A DNA stretch of 64,000 nt from Hypericum androsaemum (GCA_963995505.1 OZ023187.1:7155176-7219175); one strand, 5' to 3'; positions 25,901 through 43,009 are shown, numbered from the stretch's first letter. Made by a program: numbers and translations. The notes: generated by a model not told the origin, from the letters alone.

Positions 25901-27180
25901 TGCATCGAAAGGTAGGAATGTATAAATCATCTTTCATCTCTATCCCATTCGGGAGCTGTATATCTCCAATTTCCTCTACTAATCACCGGTAGGCATTTTC
26001 ACTGGTGTATTTTTAGTTCGCCTCACAGAACCCGTAAACAAATTAGCATCACAGGTTATGTGTTCTGTTGCTCCAGAATCTATGATCTAGGAACGTTGTA
26101 CCAGGTTTATACCGGCCATGTGCACTTCCACTCTTGAGCTGCGATCTGTAGGTGCACCTCTTTCTCCCCCTGACTTTAACACTTTTAGGAGCCGCGCATA
26201 CTGATCTGTGGTAAGTCCTGGTATCGGACTTGCCTCAACTTGCGTGACACGCGGTGGCTACTTTCGGCCACCAGTGGTCATAGTTCGCTCTCTTTTTGCA
26301 CCGTCTCTAGCGTCATCTCCCTTCCACCAATCGGGATAACCAATTAATTTGAAACATTGGTCTTTGACGTGTCCTATCTTCTGGTAGTGATTGCACTTCA
26401 TCCTATCATTTTCCTTTTTCCCATTTTCTTGCTGTACGAAATCACTGTCAAATCATCTAGGGTTTCTAATTTGGAAGGCGGCAGCCTCAATGGTTGGCTG
26501 TCGCGCTGCTGCGATGAGCCGTGTCTGTTCATCCTCCTAGATTAGATGATACGCCTCTCTAGGTTGGGAGGTGGCTTAGTGCTCAAAATTTGAGACTTCA
26601 CAATGCCATACACCTCATCCAGACCCATGAGAAAAATGTAAAGTTGTTCTTGATCTCGCGCTGTTGTATAGTGTCATTTTGCATCGCATGTGCACGTCGC
26701 CATTAGTGAGATGGATTCCTTTTCATCCCAGAGGGATTTCAACTTTGAGAAGTATGCAAAAACAAACATCTTATCTTGATGTAACAGCGAAATTGATCGG
26801 CGTAGATCGTAGGCCCTCGGTGCAATACTCTTTCCAAATCTCTCTTTTAGGTCGGCCAAGACTTCGCGTGCCATTTTTGCATAGTGAACACTACCTCGTA
26901 CCTACTTATCAATCGATATGGCCAACCAGCCCTTGACCATTATGTCACAACGTAAGCATATATTGTGGTCTACGACGCTTGCCTCTGGCTTGACGATGGT
27001 TCTATCGACAAACCCTAGTTTGTTCTTTGCCAAAAGAAAGTTGGTCATCTCGCCAACCCAATCAGCGTAGTTCCTTTTGTTGAGCAGTTCGCTCATATTA
27101 ACCTGCCATAGATTGTCCGAGGGGTGCAGAAAGTAAGGGGACGACATGTCCGTCACCAGGTTATTGCCGTTCTTTGACAT
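22945..27180 (-). pseudogene. Copia-2 gag-pol, multiply broken
   Basis: Domains in order on the minus strand: gag (27180-26674); protease/zinc-finger region around 26600-25950, poorly kept; integrase GAG-pre-integrase part (25937-25656) and core (25449-24673, with DNRVEF in place of the usual DNGxEF); reverse transcriptase (24389-23435, YVDDALLAGN around 23840); RNase H (23447-22945, CDNQAALYIA). Reading frames change several times and contain stops. No functional protein is expected. Confidence 0.85.
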
Positions 27181-27432
27181 CCTATTTTTGGTGAGGTTAT
27201 ATGTTTTTTCGCAGGTAGGGTTTTATTTTTGGCGGGGTTGGATACCAGATCACTGCTCCGATACCATGAAGAATTCAAGTCGATGATTTTATTGAATGAC
27301 CAAAGGTCCTATATATGCTTACAAGGGAGGCAACAAACATAACTCCTCCTCCTAAGCATTCTAAGCATTGCTCCTACAAGTTAGGAAGGAAATAGTATCC
27401 TACTAGGAAAGTAACAAAACATAATAAACTAA

Positions 27433-27660
27433 GAGAAAAGTCCCATTAAGTACCCTGTGATTTTAGACTTTCATAATAAGGCCATGTGGTTTCAAATTGA
27501 GAATTTAGTACTCTGTGGTTTACATATTTTTTTCCGGGCAGGTCCAGGATAGCTGCCCAGCCAAATATGCTCGAAACGGTGTTGTTTTGGTATCCACGTG
27601 GCTGACATGTGGCAAGTGATGGCTTAAGTCGACGATTACATGTCGTATGATAAATTACAT
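27433..27660. mobile_element. Left-end fragment of a Mutator-like element
   Basis: Begins GAGAAAAGTCCCATTAAGTA and continues ACCCTGTGATTTT, then CCGGGCAGGTCC...AGCTGCCC and CCACGTGGCTGAC, as in the long-TIR family. No matching right end was found before 28280. It truncates the Copia-2 5' LTR. Confidence 0.55.
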
Positions 27661-28282
27661 TTGTGGTCCCAAATTTATTTATATTTTTTCAAACCTAAAG
27701 GTGTGGACATAAACAACACAATACATGCATGCATTTCGAGTCGCCTCCGTTTTCTTGTTTTCAAATTGAGGTGTACCCGCCCTTTGGTCCAAATGGCAAT
27801 TGAATAGAGTTCCATTATCATAGTTCAAATTTTACAAACAAATGTAAAATACATCATAGAAAAATTGTAGCCTAAACAGAGTTTCACAATACTTGTTTCT
27901 ATGTTAAACAAATCTCCTTTCCTCGATATTCAATAATCAAAGGAAAATCCAGCATTATCATTTTCTGGATATTTTTTTGAAAAAAAAAATTTATATCATG
28001 ATTACAATTGTTAGGGTTTGAACTCTGTTACACTAGAACTCTCCAAATTTGTACACTGATTGTGCCTTTAAGCTAATTGCCATTTTGCCCCATTTTGAGG
28101 ATATTATTGTACATTTCTAGTGGTGGGACTTTTCCAATAAAAAAACCTTGAAGCACGAAATCTACAACATGTAAGAACCATAAAATGATTTATGATGTTC
28201 ATAAAATTTTAAGTACTAAATAGTAATTTACTATCAAACCATAACCTGGAGTCTATGTTAAAGCCTATATAAGGGTTATAAG

Positions 28283-28770
28283 CAAGGTTTTTAAATACGT
28301 GGTCCAACTGGTAGTCTGATCGGTCAGACTATGATTCGGTCTGAAGAGCATACCAGGTTTGGCAAAAAAACCACCAACCTTATGAACTGCCAAAAAAATG
28401 GTCGGACTGGGCGGTTTGACTGAATTTTTGACCCCGTATTTTCTGGTTTATAAGATTGAACTAAAAAATAGGATTGGTCGGATATTTTGACCAAGAATAA
28501 AGACAAAAAAATTGACCAAACCCTAATAAAAAGAGAAAAATCATGTTTGGGTTGGATATTTTCAATTTTTTTAGGATTTCAAGATTATAGTGAGTCAAAA
28601 AAGAAAGAAAAAGTTATGGTAGTGGGATAGGGGTAAGAAAAAATATTAATAAAAAATATTTTAAATATAAAAAAGTACCAGTCTAACTGGCAATCCAGTC
28701 GGTCAGACTGGTTGAAACATGACCCAAAGGCCAGAGCGGGTCACTCTCTGGGTCGTATTAAAAAACTTTG
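28283..28770. mobile_element. hAT MITE (488 bp)
   Basis: Perfect 8-bp TSD gttataag at 28275-28282 and 28771-28778. Terminal inverted repeats CAAGGTTTTTAAATACG and, in reverse complement, CAAAGTTTTTTAATACG. Inner GGTCAGACTGG-type words also occur inverted. No coding content. Confidence 0.85.
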
Positions 28771-29035
28771 GTTATAAGGGGGTTAGCCGTACCTACATTT
28801 TCCCTCACTCATAAAAAGCGATTTTTCACTATGGAACTCCGTATCACAGATTTTTGCCAATGGATTTTCTCGTGATAGGGTTTTGAAGAGGCCGGCGGTC
28901 GCAACCTCACAAAAGGCCGAGAAGAGACCTTACACTTAGTATGATGTAATTGGCCATTTTGTTTATATATTTAGGGGTCTTTGCCCCTTCTTTTTCAAAA
29001 AAAAAAGGTAAGACAGAGTTGGGCGAGAACCTAAG

Positions 29036-30219
29036 TGTCATGCCCCGGAAAGTAGGCATGTCAACTGCCACGGGGTAAATTTTTCCCGTAAGGCCAACTT
29101 TATTTCTCAACTTCAAATAGGTCCAAAATCCGAAACAGAATTAGCTTAAGTTCAACATAAAATCATAATGTCTCAAATATGAAAAACAGAATGTCTTAAA
29201 TGCATAGGGATGCATGAGCTCGCCTCGAATCCTCACTCCCGATCTGCCCCCGAATTGTTTGAAATAAAAATGCATATTTTGATGAGGTACGTAACTCAGT
29301 AAGTCAAAAATAATAATATAATCATATCAATGGCATGTAATCACACAAATACGGTCATATCAGACTCAAAGCACAAATCAGACTATAAGCACATAACAGA
29401 CACAATCTCGGAGTTCTACTATCGGGATCCCGCGGGTCACACTAGATGCTCGTTTCGTTATGGAGCACAAAAACCAAACAAGCTCTCACCACGGGGCACA
29501 GATATCTCCCACACTCGCATAGAGTACAAAATCCTTACAAAACTCTACGGGCACAGTAGTGAGGGGATAACCCGACCAGTGCAGTACAGTATTCAGTGCT
29601 GGGTCCCTAAGGACAGATCAGACGAAATCAGTCAGAATCGGACAGATTCGGATACAGATATACAGACAAGTTTCATATACAGACAAGTTTCATATATGGA
29701 CATATACGGGCAGATTGATAGATTCATATATGGCATATACAGACATATACAGGCATATACGATCCACAAATAGTCAGAAAATACGATACAGATATACACA
29801 CAAATCTGTACATTCTCGAATAGTGATCTGACTTACCTAGCCTCCCGCTTCGATTATTCTGGTATCCACTACTCTCAGATGTTTTCTTCGGATCCCCACA
29901 GGTTCTTTCCGGATTATCACTTGGCCTAATAATCTTAAGCAGAAAAAATGCCAAATTTGGGATGGACGACTTACCCTAACGTCTCGAGTTGCAAAGTCAA
30001 AGTTGCCCTCTTCCCTTGGCTCGCCCGGATCAGTCTCTCCGCCTAGTAGGAGACAAAACGAAAATTCAGAGAGTGGTGATCGTAGGGTTTTGTGAGCCCT
30101 CCTTATATAGGGCAAGCCCTAGGGTTTCCAATTGGCAAATTACAGAATGGTGTCTGGCAAATTACAATCCAGTCTCCCACCATTTTTAAAATTTCCTTTT
30201 TAGTTTTTTGGTCTTTACA
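29036..30219 (-). mobile_element. Solo LTR, probably Gypsy (1184 bp)
   Basis: On the minus strand it begins TGTAAAGACCAAAA and ends GGGGCATGACA. A perfect 5-bp TSD, ctaag, lies at 29031-29035 and 30220-30224. A TATA box (TATATAAGG, 30097-30105) lies inside. No internal domains adjoin it, so the element was lost by LTR-LTR recombination. Open frames inside (for example 29330-29773) are incidental. Family assignment is inferred from length and ends. Confidence 0.85.
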
Positions 30220-30224
30220 CTAAG

Positions 30225-31027
30225 CGGCAGGCAAAGAGACGGAGACGAAGACAGTGAGGATACACTACATGACGCTAAGTTCAGCCCTTCCTTTTGGTTT
30301 GCTTAGCTCGTTCTTCCATCGTCTTACGAAAGGACTGTTCGTGAACCATGTATATATTTGGTTCTATTTGGATCTTCGTACGTTGGTATACAAGTTTATA
30401 TTACGATTTTCCATGTGTTCATGAATTTGTCCTCTGCGTATGAAATTGTTGTTCCGTTTTGTTTGGATATTATGTATTCAGCTCTGTCTGATTCTATATC
30501 TTGGTCTATGCTCTGAATTCTCTTTTGTTAAAGAGTTCTGTTCTATTCGATTTGTTTCGCTTTTGTTCGTTTCTATTGTGTTCTGGTTGAGATTGTTCTT
30601 ATGTTAATGTGCCCATAACGTATATACGCATAGGGTGATATGTTTTTCATGACTCTAAAGAATTATCTGTCTCATAGAGAGAATCCTCTTTTTGTAATTC
30701 ATATTGTACATCCTATGAGAGCGTAAAAAAAATATCCACTATGCCTCTCGGGATTCCAATATACATTAAGGAACTCCGTATTTTCCTGTGGTATTGCTTT
30801 GTGTGTCAGTGATTTTGTATGGTTTCAATGATTTTGTTTGCTATACTATGTTAATGGAATTTAGGTTATTAAGTTACGTAAATTCATCAAATGCACTTTT
30901 TGTTTCGGATATTATAGGGACGAATCAGCAATAAAAATTAGAGGTAGAAGCATGCATCCGTAAGCATTAATGATTTATTTTTATTACATATTTGAAAATT
31001 AAATGAGCCTTACGAATACTATTTACT
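30225..31027. other. Spacer, no recognised feature
   Basis: Continues the sequence interrupted by the solo LTR. T-rich, with no convincing coding frame. Confidence 0.45.
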
Positions 31028-31036
31028 GTGTATCAT

Positions 31037-31440
31037 GGGGTTTGGATTGGGTAAGGAGCGAAGAAATCATTCCGAACGGTGTGGAGTGAAAAGGGGCTCG
31101 CGCTGGCAAATGCAGTTATGTGATACTGGCATGCATAATTATGTAATAATGACATGTGTATTTGTGACAGCGGCAAGTCCTGTTTATAATAATAGAGAGC
31201 GTAACTTTTTTTTATTTTGGTCTCCGTATTTTAGCATTTTTGCAAAAAAGTCATACTGGCATGCACAGTTATGTGATACTGGCATGCGTAGTTATGTCAT
31301 AATGGCATTTGTTTCAGGCATGTGTTTGTGCATGGCTTTTTTTATTTTGGTTCCTATATTTTTGCATTTTTGCAAAAAAACTCCGCGTGTCTTCATTCCG
31401 AACAGTTCGGAATCTGGCATTCCGTACCCAATCTATACCC
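31037..31440. mobile_element. Mutator-like MITE (404 bp), GTTATGTGATACTGG family
   Basis: Perfect 9-bp TSD gtgtatcat at 31028-31036 and 31441-31449. Inverted ends GGGGTTTGGATTGGGTA and GGGTATAGATTGGGTA. Inner tandem words ACTGGCATGC and GTTATGTGATA. Related to 45550-46002. The frame 31035-31676 crosses it and is not a gene. Confidence 0.85.
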
Positions 31441-31669
31441 GTGTATCATGTGACATGCCTACTTTTCAGAATGTAACAAGGAAGCTTCCATTTCTCGTCC
31501 GGTATCAAAGTTTCCATTTCTTATTTCTATACAGACTCGGGGGTCTGAAGCTAAAGATCTGTTTTTGCCTAGGCAAGCAAAGAAACGGACAACAAGAAGG
31601 GCGTACGATAATTGGGACAAACATACATCAATTTCCCGCCTCTATCTCCATGGTTTATCATGTTATGAT

Positions 31670-31960
31670 AAAATAATTTATTGTAGTTTATCAAATTATA
31701 TTGATTAGTATGTCCAATTATTTTAAATGATATACCATGTTATATTAAATGGTATGTGTGATTATATCAAATTATATTCTCTATTATATTGAATAGTATG
31801 TACGGTTATAATAAGAAAGATAAATAATTAATTAAATTATATATTGAATAGTATCCCCTATTATATCAAATGGTATATCCGATTATATCAAATGGTATGT
31901 TCGATTTATTATACCAATTCTTTTATTTGTTACCAATTATCTATATAAAAAAATAAAACC
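31670..31960. repeat. Degenerate AT-rich tandem repeat
   Basis: Loose repeats of TTATATCAAATGGTATGT-like words over about 290 bp. Confidence 0.5.
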
Positions 31961-32169
31961 AAAAGAAAAAATATTAAAATAAGTAGATAGGGGGACCCCA
32001 CCTATATTTTCCTCCAAAAAAAAAAGACTTGCATGGGCCTCTCCATTATTGCCCTCCAGGGATGCGGTCCCACATTCCTACCTTTATATTTTTTCCCAAT
32101 TTTTTGCCCATTCTACTCCTATCTCTTCTTATCCAAAATCGTAGTGGATATCTTTTTCTAAGACTAAAT

Positions 32170-32640
32170 TTAGTCCCTTTAACTATGATCGATTAAAATC
32201 TAGAGCGCCGTCCACCATTTGTCTTCTGCATTCTTCCCGACAGTTCTGGTCTGTACTGGTCAGGGTAACTTTTCTTTCGTTATAACGTAATTTTCTTGCG
32301 CCAGAGTTTTTTAAAATATTTCATTTTTCAACAAATTGAGTAACTCCATTGTCTTTTAATTATTGTTGATTGATTAAAATCTACAGGGCAGTCCACGTAA
32401 TGAATTATGTCCACCAGATTATTTACTTTTAAAAGATTGGATTAGTAGTTTTTATGAAAATTTTCATTATTTTTATTAGGATTTGTAATTGTGATTGCTC
32501 TCCACAAAATGAACGGAATATTTACTTTTATCATGTATGCACGGTTATAGAGCTTATTAGCTGAGTTGTGATCAACAGTTTCACGAGAAACTGTTTTATG
32601 GTAGACATTTTCTCTCATACGGAGGTTACTTTAATTTCAG
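32170..32640. repeat. Orphan copy of the GSTU upstream spacer
   Basis: Collinear with the spacers upstream of units 3 and 5 (TCTAGAGCGCCGTCCACCAT, GCCAGAGTTTTTT, AAAAGATTGGATTAGTAG) but with no GST exon attached. It ends in GAGTTGTGATCAACAGTTTC, the same sequence that replaces the 3' half of unit 3. Probably the scar of a lost or rearranged unit. Confidence 0.7.
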
Positions 32641-32809
32641 GAATTAATTTTTGTTCTATATCGAGCAACCATCTCCAATACAGCTAAATGGTGTACTAAT
32701 CGGTCATGTGATAGTATCTGTCGTTGTAATCGTTATTATTGTTTCGCTCCAATTTGTACTTTGAACTCTTCCTATTAACAAAAAGGCTACTATGACACAA
32801 CCATTTCAA

Positions 32810-33190
32810 AAAGAATAAATATAGGGAGCAAGGTGACCCTTATTCTTATTCTATAATCAAGGGAAAAAACAAAATTGACCATTTTCTGGATATTATTCAA
32901 CTTTTTATTGCGCGAGGAACCTTTTCATTGAAAAAATCGAAGCACGGAATCTAATTCTACATCATATGAAAAAAAAATCGTCAGAGATCTAACTTTACAT
33001 TTCTATACGTATTTACCATCTTGGAACCTGATACAAATGAAGAAAAATTTGAACTTTTTATAGATGCCTTGATTTTATGTATGATAAACGGTAATAACGT
33101 AGAATATTATTAGAACAAACACAATCCCACAATAGTCAATACTAATATTGAAAATTCAAACATAAAAAATCCCAACATCTATTTTTTTCA
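32810..33190. other. GSTU intergenic spacer
   Basis: 32860-33050 resembles 27930-28190 (ATTTTCTGGATATT, then GAAGCACGAAATCTA-type words), so it belongs to the duplicated spacer. No gene seen. Confidence 0.45.
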
Positions 33191-33566
33191 AAAATGAAAA
33201 AAACCAGAAAACAGACAACACGGGCTAAAATGAAGGCATGCCAATTAAAGAAACTAGGATGTTTTAGACAAACACACAACAATTTCTCTATTCGTAACCA
33301 TCATCAAGAAATTGGAGAAAAAGGGTCACTCCAGCGAGAAAAAGCTACCAGACACCAAGTGCAGCTTCATAAATTAACATCCAATGGGGCCTCAGATACC
33401 AACCAAATCACAAATTTATCCGAAAAACCTCATAGAAAAACTCATAAAGGCACATTCTAAGTGCCAACCATCCAAAGGAAAGAAGAAAGGCACATACTAA
33501 ATGCCCATTTATTCAAAATTATAGTACATAACACACACGAGAATGGACGGTTCAACTTGTCCCTGC

Positions 33567-37870
<4,304 letters not shown>

Positions 37871-38540
37871 AAAACTTAATTGGTTGATTTCAAAGCTGAC
37901 TTCAGAGAGTTGGACTCAAGCACATATATTAAAGTCCATTAACCAAGAGCTACATAATTCAGCTGGGTTTATGGCCTTAATACATGTTCTAGAAGCTCCT
38001 TCCAGCAACCAAGATCCAGAAGAGCTATCCTTTCTAATTAGGCATTCTATTTAGGAAGTTTACTTTTAGTCATTAATTTTTATTAGAAAGTTATATTCCA
38101 TTAATTTTTGGCTTATTTAGGATTGTTTGTCACATTTTTAGCCTTCCTAAAAGGCTTAGATTTGATTTCTTTTTTGTTTCTCTTTCCAACCACACTTTTT
38201 TTCCTTTTTAGGAGTTGTTTGATTATGAATCTCTTTGTAATATTGATCCTATTTATAAAGGCTTATGCAATAAGAAGAGGAGAATATTTTAATTAAAACG
38301 TGAGCAAGCCTCTCACTTGGTTCTTTGGAACTTTTTCAACACTGAGGAGTAATTTTGTTGAAATCTACTTCGACTTATCAAGTGGATCTCTATCATTGTT
38401 AGTGGTGTCATCATATAACAAGATTCATTGTTTCAATTCAAGCAGCAGGTTGCGGTCTTATACCAAAGTTCATGTTTGGTTGTGACCATCGGATCGAGAT
38501 CTTCCATCACGAACTGATCTAGAACGATCTAGGATTCAAC

Positions 38541-39000
38541 ACTTCGTAGATAGGTCTTGTCGCATCATTGACAAAGTTCTTATCAACCCCATTGCCGACC
38601 CCTTAGCATTAGATGGTGTGAGTTATATTCTTGGTCATCAGTCATCAATCTTGAGCCTTTTGCAGACCTCCTCTTGGTTTACCACTTTGACATCCTCCTC
38701 ATCTAGGGTGACCCGATCGACATATCATGATGGGATGTGCCCAAGCACTATCAAGGATGTCACAACCCAAGTGAGACCTACGAGAAATGGTATAGACACC
38801 TTGAAAGGCTTCACTATGCTAAGTGTCAAAAAGGTCGGCATCGCTCCCTCCTAGCTTTTGTCTGGTGAAAGTTTTACTCCATCGTCCTATATTGGTGACA
38901 ATGCCCATATATTGGTGCCTTAGTGCCAATGTCTTTCTATTTCGGTCAGGTGGCATTAGTTGTTTCATCCAACTTAGCCTTATCAGATTTTATTGATGAT
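38541..39000. other. Unassigned, probably retroelement-derived
   Basis: Short open frames without recognisable domains downstream of the LTR remnant. Confidence 0.3.
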
Positions 39001-40330
39001 TACTTATCTGTTCTGCCTTACAGGTATGATGATGTGTGTTTAAAATGCACATTAAACGGATAGGATTTTGAGTCATTTTCGTACACTTATCTTTATTTTA
39101 GTATTATTTTAGTAAACTTTTGAGTTTTTTATGACTAATCGGCTCTTTGTGCTAATTTGTAAGAAAATGGGCAAATTTGGTGAATAATTATACTTGAAGA
39201 AGTCTAGCAGGGGCAGCTAACTTGGAAGGACATTTTGGTCAATTTTAGAGCCAAATTAAAAGATGTCTATTATACAAACAATTGAAGAACTTTCTTTCTT
39301 CTTTTTGTAGATATAAAGATCGTTTAAATCAGAGGTCAGAAGACAAAAGAGAAAGTTATGACCAAAATACTGAAGGCTGATCAGACATAATTTTACTAGT
39401 GAATATTTAGGAAAATACTGTAAATTATATCTTGCATCGCTTAGGAATCTCAGGACGATCCTTGTAGGTTTTTAGAGTAAGGAGGACTTATACATAACTC
39501 TCTAGACTTAGTTTTTACGACACTTTTCCATTCCAGAGAATTAGACTTTATTTCATAGTTTGATTTTGTCATGACTACGAGAAACTAATCCTCTACGTTG
39601 ATTTCAGGGAAGAGGCCCAAGGATTTGGTTGGGAGGATCTTAGTTTATGAATTTAATTCAGTAGCATTTGTTTATTCATTGTGCTTATTATTGTTCTTGA
39701 ATAGTTTACGGTTGTGAATTTATTCTAGAAGTGATTTACTTTTGATTATTGATTAGCGGTTGTAATTAGAAATTGAATTAAGAGCAAGGTTAATTCAACG
39801 AGGAACGGTAGTTACCAGACTAATTAACTAGGAATAAGTAAGACTAGTTTGTAGATACCAAGATTTTGAGTATAAAGGCTAGGAGTATGAACATCCGTTC
39901 TTAATGCTATTGCCTTATAGATTTGAAATCGGTTGATATTCTATCCACGAAGTGATAAATAACTAGTTAGATGGTCTATTGTCTAGTTGATTATTGATGT
40001 TTGTGGTCTCTTTGCGGTTGCGGGTGATTTGCACCTACTTGTTACGTGTGTTAGATTATCTTTTGTGATCCAATGATCAACCAACCTATCGTCGAACTCC
40101 AATCTCGAATTTATCATTTTCTCTCATTGATTTTTACACCTATAACTATCTTTTGTGTTCGTTGATTTCGTACGATCTTGAATCTCACGAAATTCTCCCC
40201 TTTTACTTTTGTTGTAATAGTTAAATTAATTGAGTATTCATTCCTTCTTGAATCTTATTTAGTATTTCTACTTATTTACTATAAATTAGTGAGCCGTAAA
40301 TATTTTGAGGGGACTCGTCGACACGCTGGT
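39000..40330 (+). mobile_element. LTR-like sequence, possibly Ogre/Tat or Athila type
   Basis: Long non-coding stretch with the texture of a large Gypsy LTR (GAGTCATTTT near the start, then ATGCTATTGCCTTATAGATT and a 3' part rich in short T/C runs). No TIR, TSD or coding domain was found. Low-confidence call from style of sequence. Confidence 0.3.
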
Positions 40331-40580
40331 TAGATGATTACCATCACCTTATATTACCTTGCCTCTCTTTTCGGACTTCGTCTTGATGGGGATCCTATTA
40401 CACTTGTTATCGTCACCACGATAAAAAGGCAGAAAAGCACTATCAGAATTAGAAAATATAAGTGGAGAGTTCCACCGAGAGAAGTGGAAAGGAAATATTG
40501 TGCAAGTATTATCATGTGAGCGATAATAAAATTGTGAAATATTTGTTGATGAATTATTTTATCTTGACGGTTTTTTAGCC

Positions 40581-40967
40581 GGGACCGAATTTAGTCATGG
40601 AGGCCAAATCCAGCACGGTGCTGGAGGATTTTTATTGAAGGACATGCGGGGACTATTTTGCAAAAATGTAAAAATACGGGGGTGCGAAATAAAAAAAGCC
40701 CACAACCATTGAATCATAACTGGGTAAACCATTGAATCGTAACTAAGTAAACCATTGAATCATAACTGAGTAAACCATTGAATCGTAACTGGGTAACTGA
40801 GACGGACCCCGATTTATCCGGGACGGGAAAAAACAGACCATTGAATCATAACTAGGTAGACCATCGAATCATAATTAAGTGAACCATTGAATCATAACTA
40901 AATCAACCATTGAATCGTCCAGGATGGTCCTGGTTATATTTGGCCTTCCAGGACCAAATCCGCTCCC
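40581..40967. mobile_element. Mutator-like MITE (387 bp) with CCATTGAATC repeats
   Basis: TSD tttttagcc/tttttaacc (8 of 9) at 40572-40580 and 40968-40976. Inverted ends GGGACCGAATTTAGTC and GGGAGCGGATTTGGTC. The interior has eight loose tandem copies of ACCATTGAATCATAACTGA, period 22-23 bp. Confidence 0.8.
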
Positions 40968-41191
40968 TTTTTAACCGTAATATTTAATTATCTCGGTAGA
41001 TTCTATTTATTATTTTCGACCGACAAAAATTCTCAATAAGTAGCATGAAAGCCAAAGGTTCGAGAATTAAAAATGAAGAGATATGGCATCAACAAGTGTA
41101 TTGCTGTTATCCACACCGCCAACTTTATCTCTAGAGAATTATGAGATTTAGCCACCAACTTGCGGCCCTATTTACAAGCATGTGATTTGTA

Positions 41192-42126
41192 TTTTTTTTT
41201 AAGGGATAACGGTGGCGCGAGGCCTATATTAAACAGAAGTTACAGTACAGAAAAGATAAATACAAAAATATAAGACGATAAAATCAACCAGAAAATCGAG
41301 AGTCAATCCAATGATAACAGAGCGGCACAGGGGGAAGCGATGGACGATCGAGATGGCAGGAGAACCAAACGATCTGGCGAGATTCTGCCGAGACAAAGCT
41401 ACGGCTAATAACCACGAGACAAACTTGTGGGCATTTGAATGCATACAAAATGCACGCAAATGAGTGCCAAGGTCGACCAAAGTCAACCAAGACAAGGTTC
41501 TCCGCCCGCAACCACAGAAAAGGCAACGAAAACTGAAAGGATCTAAGATCAGGCATAAACCGATCCAAACAAAAGACCACACAACAAAGAAACATAACCC
41601 CGAGCCCATAAGACACGAGATCTAACAAGAAAGCTGCAAACAGGAATAATAAGACAATAAAAGCCAGAAGGACGGCGGGATCTGAGGTGGACGACGGTGA
41701 GGGCACGAAGGCAGGACGGTGGTGAAGCGGGATCGGCGGAATCACGTAAACTCCCAGTCGTTGGAGCTCAAACGCATTCATCATGAGTCACTGTGAGCGA
41801 GAGACGACGGGAGGGTCTCAGACCATCGACAACCTTGTCGGCGAACGGCGGGAGCACAAGGAGTGGACGGCAGACGGCTGGAACAGTTGAAAAGATGAGC
41901 GGGCGAGCAACTGGGAGATGGCGAGCGGATCTGCGTCGGGGCTGATCGGATCCGCGTCGGGGCGATGACTGAACGGAGACGGCGGTAAGCAAACGGCCGT
42001 CGTAGGGAGGACGACGGCAGGCAAAGTAGAAAAGGGACAAAAAGCCCTAGAAAGAGCTCCATTTAACGAGAGAAAAGGTTCTCTACAAGAGAGAAAGGAA
42101 AAACCCAGAATATTTGAAAGAGATGC
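41192..42126 (-). mobile_element. Non-LTR retroposon with A tail and 18-bp TSD
   Basis: Perfect TSD acaagcatgtgatttgta at 41174-41191 and 42127-42144. On the minus strand the insert runs from 42126 to an A tail at 41192-41200, preceded by CGCGCCACCGTTATCCCTT. The 5' part is C-rich, like a LINE 5' leader. No reverse transcriptase or endonuclease domain is present, so it is a deleted LINE or a non-autonomous relative. Open frames of 90-166 codons have no known domain. Confidence 0.8.
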
Positions 42127-43009
42127 ACAAGCATGTGATTTGTAGGACGTGGTAGATCAAGACTATTCTATAATGGAGGAGTAGAGTTGAGACAAGCTTA
42201 GCAGAAACAAAACGAATATTCTAGGGAAAAGTACACTTCAGTACCCTATAATTTTATGTTTTCTAAATTAAGGTTATGTGGTTTAAAATTGTATTTTTTA
42301 GTCCTATGATTTTTTTTGCTAGGACATGCCTCAGTCCCAGGCAGTCCACAGTCCCAGGCAGTCCAGGTAGCTGTCCGTCCTCCTAAACGACGTCGTTTTT
42401 TGTCCTACGTGGATAGTCTATTTGTGTAAATCGATATGTCGTTGCAATGTGGCAAATTATCAAATTAGTCCTAACTTTGAAACGTTATGAACTTCTAAAA
42501 CACCAACAACAAAAAATACCCAAGTGAAAAAAACAAAATCCCTTTTTCAACTCTTAGAATACCAACAATACATTCAAGAACACCTAATTTAAAAAAAATC
42601 AGTTAACTAAACACCAACAATACCCAATTAGTCTTTAAAGACGATCTTCTATAATTTCGCACGTGAGGGATTATTTCTTGGTTTCGTCCGGTCATTAATG
42701 GAGTGGTCCCCGTCAGATCGTGCCTTCACTTCCTCAAGATCGCCGTCAAAAATCGAAGAACAAAGGGTCCCCGTCGTCCCAAATTCTGGAAGCCGAAAAC
42801 TCATCGACGTCACCTCCCAAACCCCAACCATGAGGAGTCTGTTGGTGGCTAGATTCGGTCGAGATCTGCCGCCATCCCCTTCCTCCGCCACACCAAGTCC
42901 TCCCCGTCGTCGTCGCTGTGGTCGTTATTCAAGAACGGGGGAGGGAGCAAGAGCAAGCGAGTGAACGGCGCCGGCGCGACGTAGGGAACGGGAGTAAAGG
43001 GAAAGGGCT

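Larger units (their letters stand above)
22731..27432 (-). mobile_element. Copia-2 LTR retrotransposon (degenerate)
   Basis: Left (3') LTR 22731-22937. Right (5') LTR starts at 27267 and is cut at about 27432, where a Mutator-like sequence takes over. The primer-binding site TGGTATCGGAGCA is directly adjacent to the LTR (27254-27266, minus strand), close to the initiator-Met tRNA complement. The shared parts of the LTRs differ at roughly one base in twelve by eye, so this is a much older insertion than Copia-1 or the Gypsy element. The gag start (SSPYFLHPSDN) resembles the Ale/Retrofit type. Confidence 0.85.

Noticed and set aside
28120..28140. GGGACTTTTCC as the right end of the Mutator-like fragment that starts at 27433
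   Set aside because: The surrounding sequence aligns with GST spacer at 32930 and there is no matching 9-bp duplication.
29330..29773. A 147-codon open frame
   Set aside because: Lies inside a solo LTR on the strand opposite its TATA box and contains simple CATATACAGACA-like repeats.
31035..31676. A 213-codon open frame
   Set aside because: It starts inside a MITE, spans its border and TSD, and has no domain. Treated as chance.
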